From: AP-15 sp963703665
GTDB taxonomy: Bacteria > Pseudomonadota > Alphaproteobacteria > ATCC43930 > CGMCC-115725
Direction of reading: 5' to 3'
NCBI GenBank assembly: GCA_963703665.1
Contig: CAVPFB010000004.1
Coordinates: 310,001 to 374,000, forward strand
DNA: 64,000 nt
Part shown: positions 59,019 to 64,000 of the stretch, one piece after another
How positions within the stretch are numbered: the stretch's first letter is position 1
How the letters are laid out: each line of letters begins with the position of its first letter
Made by a program: the position numbers and the translations under genes
The notes under the pieces: generated by a model
Database searches by the model: none
Told to the model about the DNA's origin: nothing
The model's input: only the letters and a program-made list of their open reading frames with translations

Positions 59019-61359
59019 ATGAACCAATACGGCATCGGCCAGCCGGTCCGTCGCGTCGAAGACCAGCGCTTTCTGACCGGCCGCGGCAGCTATATCGACG
59101 ATCTCGCTCGCCCGCGCCAAGCCTATGCTTATCTGCTGCGCTCGCCGCACGCACATGCCCAAATACGCGCGCTCGACACCGCGGCCGCGGCGGCTGTCCC
59201 GGGCGCGCTCGCGGTCCTGACCGGCGAGGATTTGGCCCGCGACGGCCTCGGCCCGATCCCTTGTCTCGGCACCGTGACCAATCGTGACGGCTCGGTGTCG
59301 GCGGCGCCGCCCCGCGCGGCGATGGTCCGCGACCGGGTGCGGCATGTCGGCGACACCGTGGCGATGGTGGTGGCGGAAACCCTAGCCGCCGCGCGCGACG
59401 CGGCCGAGCTGATCGAGGTCGATTACGAAACCCTGCCGGCCGCGGTTGAGACCGCGCCTGCGCTCGGCCCGGGCCAGCCGCAGGTGTGGGACGACATGCC
59501 CGGCAACCTCGCCTTCGATTGGGGGGCGGGCGATCTGGCGGCGGTCGAGCGGGCGATGGCCGGCGCGCGCCACCGCATCGGCCTGGAGCTGGTCAACAAC
59601 CGGATCGTCGTCAATTCGATGGAGCCGCGCGGGGCGATCGGCGAATACGCCTCGGGCGAGGACGCCTATACCCTCTGGAGCACGACTCAGGGCTCGCATT
59701 TGCTCCGCTACCAGTTGGCCGAGAGCATCTTCAGGGTCCCGGAAAACCGCATCCGCGTCGTGACCCCGGACGTCGGCGGCGGGTTCGGCATGAAAGCGTT
59801 TCTCTATCCCGAGCATATCCTGGTGCTGTGGGCCGCCAAAAAGCTCGGCCGCCCGGTCAAATGGACGCCCGAGCGGTCGGATGCGTTCATGACCGACACC
59901 CACGGCCGCGACAATGTGACCCGGCTCGAGCTGGCGCTCGACGACGAGCTGCGGTTTCTCGGCCTCAGGGTGACCACGATCGCCAATATGGGCGCTTATC
60001 TGTCGAATTTCGCGCCGGAGATCCCGACCAATTCGGGCGGGGTCATGTTCAGCGGCGTCTATGCGATCCCGGCGATCCATGTCGAGGTCAAGGGTGTCTT
60101 CACCCACACTGTCCCGGTCGACGCCTATCGCGGCGCCGGGCGGCCGGAAGCGGCCTATGCGATCGAGCGGCTGATCGATCTGGCCGCCAGCCGGCTGGGG
60201 GTCGCGCCGAAGGAGCTGCGCCGGCGGAATTTCATCAAACCCGAGGCAATGCCCTACGCGACCCCGCTGGGTTTGACTTACGACAGCGGCGATTTCGCCC
60301 GCAATATGGAGGACGCGCTCGCCGCCGCCGATGTCGCGGGATTTGCCCGGCGGCGGGACGAGGCGCGGCGGCGGGGGCGTTGGCGCGGCCTGGCGACATG
60401 CCGTTTATATCGAGCAGTCGGGGATGCCCCCCGACGAATTCGCCGAATTGCGCTTCGACCCGAGTGGCACCTTGACGATCCTGATGGGGACGCAGTCTTC
60501 CGGACAGGGGCATCAGACCGCCTATGCCCAGCTCGCGGCCGAGCGGTTGGGGCTGGCGCTCGATCGGATCCGGGTACTGCAGGGCGATACCGCGGCGATC
60601 GGCTTTGGCCGCGGCACCGGCGGCTCGCGCTCATTGCCGGTCGGCGGCGCCTCGCTCGACCATGCCGCAGGAAAATTGATCGCGAAGGGCCGGCGGATCG
60701 CCGCGCACCTGCTGGAGGCGGCGGAGGCTGATCTCGACTTTGCCGACGGCGCTTTCCGGATATCGGGGACCGATCGCGAGATCGGGATCGAGGCGGTGGC
60801 GCGGGCGGCGTTCAACCCGGCTTCGTTGCCCGCCGATGTCGAGCCGGGCTTTGCCGAGAGCGGGCATTTCACGCCGCCGGCCCCGACCTTTCCCAATGGC
60901 TGCCATGTCTGCGAGGTCGAGATCGATCCCGAGACCGGGCATGTCGAGATCGTCCGCTATCTGGTGGTCGACGATTTCGGCACCGTCGTCAACCCGCTGC
61001 TGCTGCAGGGCCAGGTGCACGGCGGCGTCGCGCAGGGGGTGGGGCAGGCGATGCTTGAACGATGCGTCTACGATCCCGAGATCGGGCAACTGGTGACCGG
61101 GTCCTTGACCGACTACTGCCTGCCGCGGGCCGAGGACCTGCCGCGAATCGAGTTCGCCTACAACGTCGTGCCGTGCCGCACCAACCCGCTCGGCCTCAAG
61201 GGGGCGGGCGAGGCGGGCGCCATCGGGGCGCCGCCGGCATTGGTCAATGCAATCGTCTCCGCACTCGCGCCGCTCGGCATCGAGCATGTCGACATGCCGG
61301 TCACACCGGAACGGCTGTGGCGGGCAATCCGCGCCGCCGAGCGGCGGGCAGCGGCATGA
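59019..61359 (+). CDS. Molybdopterin-binding large subunit, form II CoxL/xanthine dehydrogenase family (one frameshift)
   Basis: A large subunit of the xanthine dehydrogenase/CO dehydrogenase family. The ATG at 59019 follows GGAGGG and gives MNQYGIGQPVRRVEDQRFLT. Key sites: DVGGGFGMKAFLYPEH, TVPVDAYRGAGRPEAAYAIE (the AYRGAGR motif of form II enzymes, not the AYRCSFR of true CO dehydrogenase), MGTQSSGQGHQTAYAQLAAE and GLKGAGEAGAIGAPPALVNA with the catalytic Glu. A +1 break near 60395 interrupts the frame after GRWRGL; the second part continues from AVYIEQSGMPPDEFA. About 780 residues. No medium or small subunit gene is adjacent, unusual for this family. The stop overlaps cysQ (ATGA). Confidence 0.9.
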
Positions 61360-62135
61360 GCCGGTCGCGCGAGGCCCTGCTCGACACCGCCCGGCGCGCG
61401 GCCTTGGCCGCGGGCGAAGCGATCATTCGCGTCTACGCGGAGGATTTCGACGTGCGCCAGAAGGCCGACAAGACGCCGGTGACCGAGGCCGATGTCGGCG
61501 CCGAACGGATCATCATCGCGATGCTCGAAGAGGCCTTTCCCGAGATTCCGATCGTCGCCGAGGAATTGGTCGAGGCCGAAGGGCTGCCGCCCACGGCGGC
61601 GCGGTTCTGGGCGGTCGATCCGCTCGACGGCACCCGCGAGTTCGTCGCCAAGAACGATGAGTTCGCAGTATGCATCGGGCTCGTCGAGGATGGAAAGCCG
61701 GTGCTCGGCGTCCTGCACGGGCCAGCGGTCGGGCTGACCTATGCCGCGCACGGACCCGGGACCGCGACCCGGCAGCGGCGCGGCGCGGCGATCGAGCCGA
61801 TCCGGGCGCGCCTGCCGTCGCCCGACGGACTCGTCGTCGTCCACAGCCGCTCGCACGAGAACAGCCGACGGCTCGGGGAGTTCTTGCAGGATTATCCGGT
61901 GCGCTCGCGCATCAGCTGCGGCAGCGCCCTCAAATTCGGGGTGATCGCCGCCGGCGAGGCCGACCTCTACCCGCGCTTCGGCACGACCATGGAATGGGAC
62001 ACCGCAGCCGGCCAGGCGATCCTCGAAGCCGCCGGCGGCCGGGTCGAAACCTTTGCCGGCGAACCCTTGCGCTACGGCAAACCCGGTCTCAAAAACGACG
62101 GCTTCATCGCCCGCGGCCGCCCCAGGCCCGGATAA
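61356..62135 (+). CDS. cysQ: 3'(2'),5'-bisphosphate nucleotidase CysQ / inositol monophosphatase family
   Basis: CysQ removes phosphate from PAP or PAPS. The 259-residue protein has KADKTPVTEADVGAERIII, the metal site FPEIPIVAEELVEAE, WAVDPLDGTREFVAKNDEFA (the DPLDGT motif) and TMEWDTAAGQAILEAAGGRV. The TREF and EWDTAAG forms are closer to CysQ than to general inositol monophosphatases. ATG at 61356 overlaps the stop of the molybdenum hydroxylase gene by four bases, so the two are co-translated, a surprising partnership. Confidence 0.88.
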   Translation: MSRSREALLDTARRAALAAGEAIIRVYAEDFDVRQKADKTPVTEADVGAERIIIAMLEEAFPEIPIVAEELVEAEGLPPTAARFWAVDPLDGTREFVAKNDEFAVCIGLVEDGKPVLGVLHGPAVGLTYAAHGPGTATRQRRGAAIEPIRARLPSPDGLVVVHSRSHENSRRLGEFLQDYPVRSRISCGSALKFGVIAAGEADLYPRFGTTMEWDTAAGQAILEAAGGRVETFAGEPLRYGKPGLKNDGFIARGRPRPG

Positions 62136-62840
62136 AGGTCAATCCTCGGCGCGGTTCTGAAATGCGGCCTGCGACAACCTTGCCCAGAAAAGAATCACTG
62201 ACGAATTCGGTGTTCGAAACCTACAACCTCGCCACTGCGTTGGCGTTTACGACCGGCGGTCTCTCTGTCGGTACCGGTGCCCACACCGGTGAAGATGTAA
62301 TCGATCGGCGATGCCTCGGCGGCGCCGCCGAGCAGCAGCGCGGCGCAGCCCGCGGGCAATCCGATCCGAAGCGATATCGACACTGCTCTCTCCCTTGCGA
62401 TGCCGCTATCTCAACGCGAGGCACGTGAGCTAGCGATTATCACCAGACGGAGCAAATCCCATGCCAGACGCCTAACATGCTGATTTCCCGTTTTACTTCC
62501 GCTAGTGCTGGTTTTTGTGCAAGCAAGGGTGTAAAGGAAGCCGACGCCTTGTTCAGACGCATGCTCTGCCACAGAGCGGCATCGTCAAGTCGCCAGTTAG
62601 ACAAGCACGTAGTTTTCGGCAGAGTATTGAAGATATCCATTCTAGAATTCCGCGCCTGTCATAGTTGTCGAATGGCGGATGACCGTAATACAAAACCCGG
62701 CGAATTGCTGCAAGAAATCCGACACGTCGCTGCCCGACGGGATTGACCTCGGGTCGCGCCGATTGCTGCCGTAACCGCTTGCCCCCGCGGTCGATGGCCG
62801 CTAACTCCCTGCGTCGTAACCAGGCGAAAAGGGGATGGAA
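62136..62840. other. 700-base region without an intact gene
   Basis: Between cysQ and the aldolase gene. Apart from the secreted-protein remnant at 62270-62383 no coherent protein is seen. Base composition from about 62400 to 62700 is lower in G+C than the surroundings, suggesting foreign or decayed DNA. Confidence 0.45.
62270..62383 (-). pseudogene. N-terminal remnant of an exported protein
   Basis: GTG at 62383 after GGAGAGAGCA gives MSISLRIGLPAGCAALLLGG and AAEASPIDYIFTGVGTGT, a clear signal peptide followed by the start of a secreted beta protein of the kind often seen in PEP-CTERM substrates. After about 38 codons the sequence becomes unrelated (to 62195). It is probably a truncated gene copy. 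Confidence 0.45.
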
Positions 62841-63654
62841 ATGCCCGCACCCGGCAATGCCGCGCTGACCAACCCGGTCAAGGAGCGGATGAAGGCCGGC
62901 GAGGTGGCGCTCGGCCTCAACGTCCGCATCGCCCGCTCCGGCGACATCGCCCGGATCGCCAAGATCGACCGGCCACGATTTCATCTTTATCGACGTGCAG
63001 CATTCGCTGTTCTCGCTGGAGACGATCGGCCATATCGCCCAGGCCGCACTCGGCTGCGGCATCGCCCCATTGGCACGGGTGCGCAGCTGCGCCGACCCCG
63101 ACACTTCGCTCTTGCTCGACAACGGCGTCACCGGGATCGTCTTTCCCGACGTCAACAACGCGGCCGACGCGCGCCGCGGCGTCGACGCCGCCAAATTCGC
63201 GCCAGTCGGCAAGCGCTCGGTCAGCGGCGGCTATCCGGTGTTCGACTATCGCGCGGTGCCGGTCGCCGACAGCATGCGGCTGCTGAACGACGCGACGCTC
63301 GTCGTGTGCATGATCGAGACCCGCGAGGGCCTCGCCAATATCGAGGAGATTGCCGCGGTCGACGGGGTCGACGTGATCCACATAGGCAGCAACGATCTGC
63401 TGACCGCGCTGGGGAAGCCCGGCCGGTTCGACGATCCGGAGATCTTTTCGGCGATCGAGCGCGCGATCGCCGCGGCCAGGACGCACGGCAAGCACGCCGG
63501 GCTCGGCGGCATGCGCAATGTCGCCCGCCAGGTCGAGCTGATCCGCAAAGGGGTGCGGTTTGTCACGACGCAGACCGATCTGGGCTTTCTCTTGGCGGCG
63601 GCCTCGCGCTGGACCGGCGAGCTGCGCTCAGCACTGGCGGAGCCCGAGCGCTAA
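62841..63654 (+). CDS. HpcH/HpaI aldolase family protein (one +1 frameshift)
   Basis: Class II aldolase of 2-keto-3-deoxy acids or 4-hydroxy-2-oxo acids. The ATG at 62841 follows AAAAGGGG and reads MPAPGNAALTNPVKERMKAG, VALGLNVRIARSGDIARIAK. A +1 near 62965 is needed to continue as HDFIFIDVQHSLFSLETIG. Metal and catalytic sites appear in PLARVRSCADP, LLDNGVTGIVFPDVNNAADA and MIETREGLANIEEIAAVDGV, then DVIHIGSNDLLTALGKPG. About 270 residues. It could act on products of sugar-acid or aromatic catabolism encoded elsewhere in the window. Convergent with the gene at the right edge, overlapping by four bases. Confidence 0.85.
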
Positions 63655-64000
63655 AGTGCCGGCCACAGGCCGAAGACCACCCCGACCAGCGCGATGACGG
63701 CACCGCTCAGCACCTCGCCGTAGCGCTCGATGGCGCCGAGCCGCAGGCGCTGCAGCCCGGCGCTCGACCAGACGCACAGCACGACATAGGTTGCGACGGT
63801 GCTGGCCGCGAACACCGCAGCCATCGGCGCGAGCAAAGGCGTGCCGTATTTCGCCGCGGCAAAGAATGCCGGGATGCCTTCGACCATCGGCGACGAGCCG
63901 AGGATCAGCAAGAGCGCGGTGCGCGCCGTTGTTTTGTGGCGGTGTCTGTGCAGCGGCGGCTCGAGTCGCGATGTCGGCGAGCACCGGGTGGGCGGTCGCC
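63651..64000 (-). CDS. Membrane protein, possible metal transporter (partial)
   Basis: The open frame runs from the right edge to a stop at 63651. It has a histidine-rich loop (LHRHRHK) followed by LLLILGSSPMVEGIPAFFAA, LAPMAAVFAASTVATYVVL and AIERYGEVLSGAVIALVGVV, at least three helices. The His-rich cytoplasmic loop and the SPMVE-type motif resemble nickel/cobalt or other metal permeases of the NicO/HupE type (resemblance only). The N-terminal part is beyond the window. Confidence 0.55.
   Translation of the reverse strand, partial: RPPTRCSPTSRLEPPLHRHRHKTTARTALLLILGSSPMVEGIPAFFAAAKYGTPLLAPMAAVFAASTVATYVVLCVWSSAGLQRLRLGAIERYGEVLSGAVIALVGVVFGLWPAL

Overview
The window is GC-rich DNA (roughly two thirds G+C) from an alphaproteobacterium. 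Gene order and protein style suggest a Rhodospirillales-like lineage (inference; no genus is claimed). Three conserved alphaproteobacterial blocks support this: atpH-atpA-atpG; a histone-deacetylase/xseB/ispA/dxs/tlyA row; and ppx-rlmE-guaB-rsmB-guaA. Other housekeeping genes are yajQ, asnS, mfd, sdhE and recG. There are two tRNA genes (Glu-CTC, Gln-TTG). No rRNA and no CRISPR array were seen.

Layout: 1-3.2 kb is the ATP synthase F1 block (minus strand), cut by the left edge. 3.5-5.7 kb holds a KpsS-like capsule gene and a single-domain response regulator. 5.7-10.8 kb is the isoprenoid and DNA/RNA block. 10.9-14.6 kb holds a DUF423 gene, a divergent glycosyltransferase/epimerase pair, a small unknown gene and yajQ. 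14.7-17.1 kb is a mobile-element scar: tRNA-Glu, a PEP-CTERM-like exported protein, a tyrosine integrase without its 3' part, and short direct repeats next to the 3' end of guaA. 17.1-23.5 kb is the guanine-nucleotide and rRNA-methylation block. From 24.4 kb (tRNA-Gln) to about 39 kb the content is accessory catabolism: a UbiD remnant with UbiX, SDRs, a mannonate-dehydratase-like enzyme, a coupled binding-protein/flavoprotein/2Fe-2S cassette, GFA proteins, a dienelactone hydrolase and flavin monooxygenases, with asnS embedded. 39.3-43.2 kb is a regulatory zone: ECF sigma, RskA-type anti-sigma and fasciclin protein, then an HtrA-like protein lacking the catalytic triad coupled to a LuxR-type regulator. 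43.3-49.6 kb is mfd, sdhE and recG. 49.6-64 kb is again accessory: VOC, MFS, NHL protein, SDR, LLM flavoenzyme, methyltransferase, membrane proteins, a CoA-transferase, a form II CoxL-like molybdenum hydroxylase, cysQ, an HpcH/HpaI aldolase and a partial membrane protein.

Many obviously essential genes (atpA, guaA, guaB, ispA, xseB, rsmB) are interrupted by single-base indels, mostly +1 insertions. Removing them restores the normal length and C-terminus. I treat these genes as functional genes with probable assembly errors. Frameshifted genes are given as one feature from true start to true stop, and the break points are described. The most interesting items are the guaA-linked integration scar, the three-gene binding-protein/flavoprotein/ferredoxin cassette, the triad-less HtrA/LuxR pair, the SigK/RskA/fasciclin-like locus, and an in-frame palindromic repeat inside mfd.
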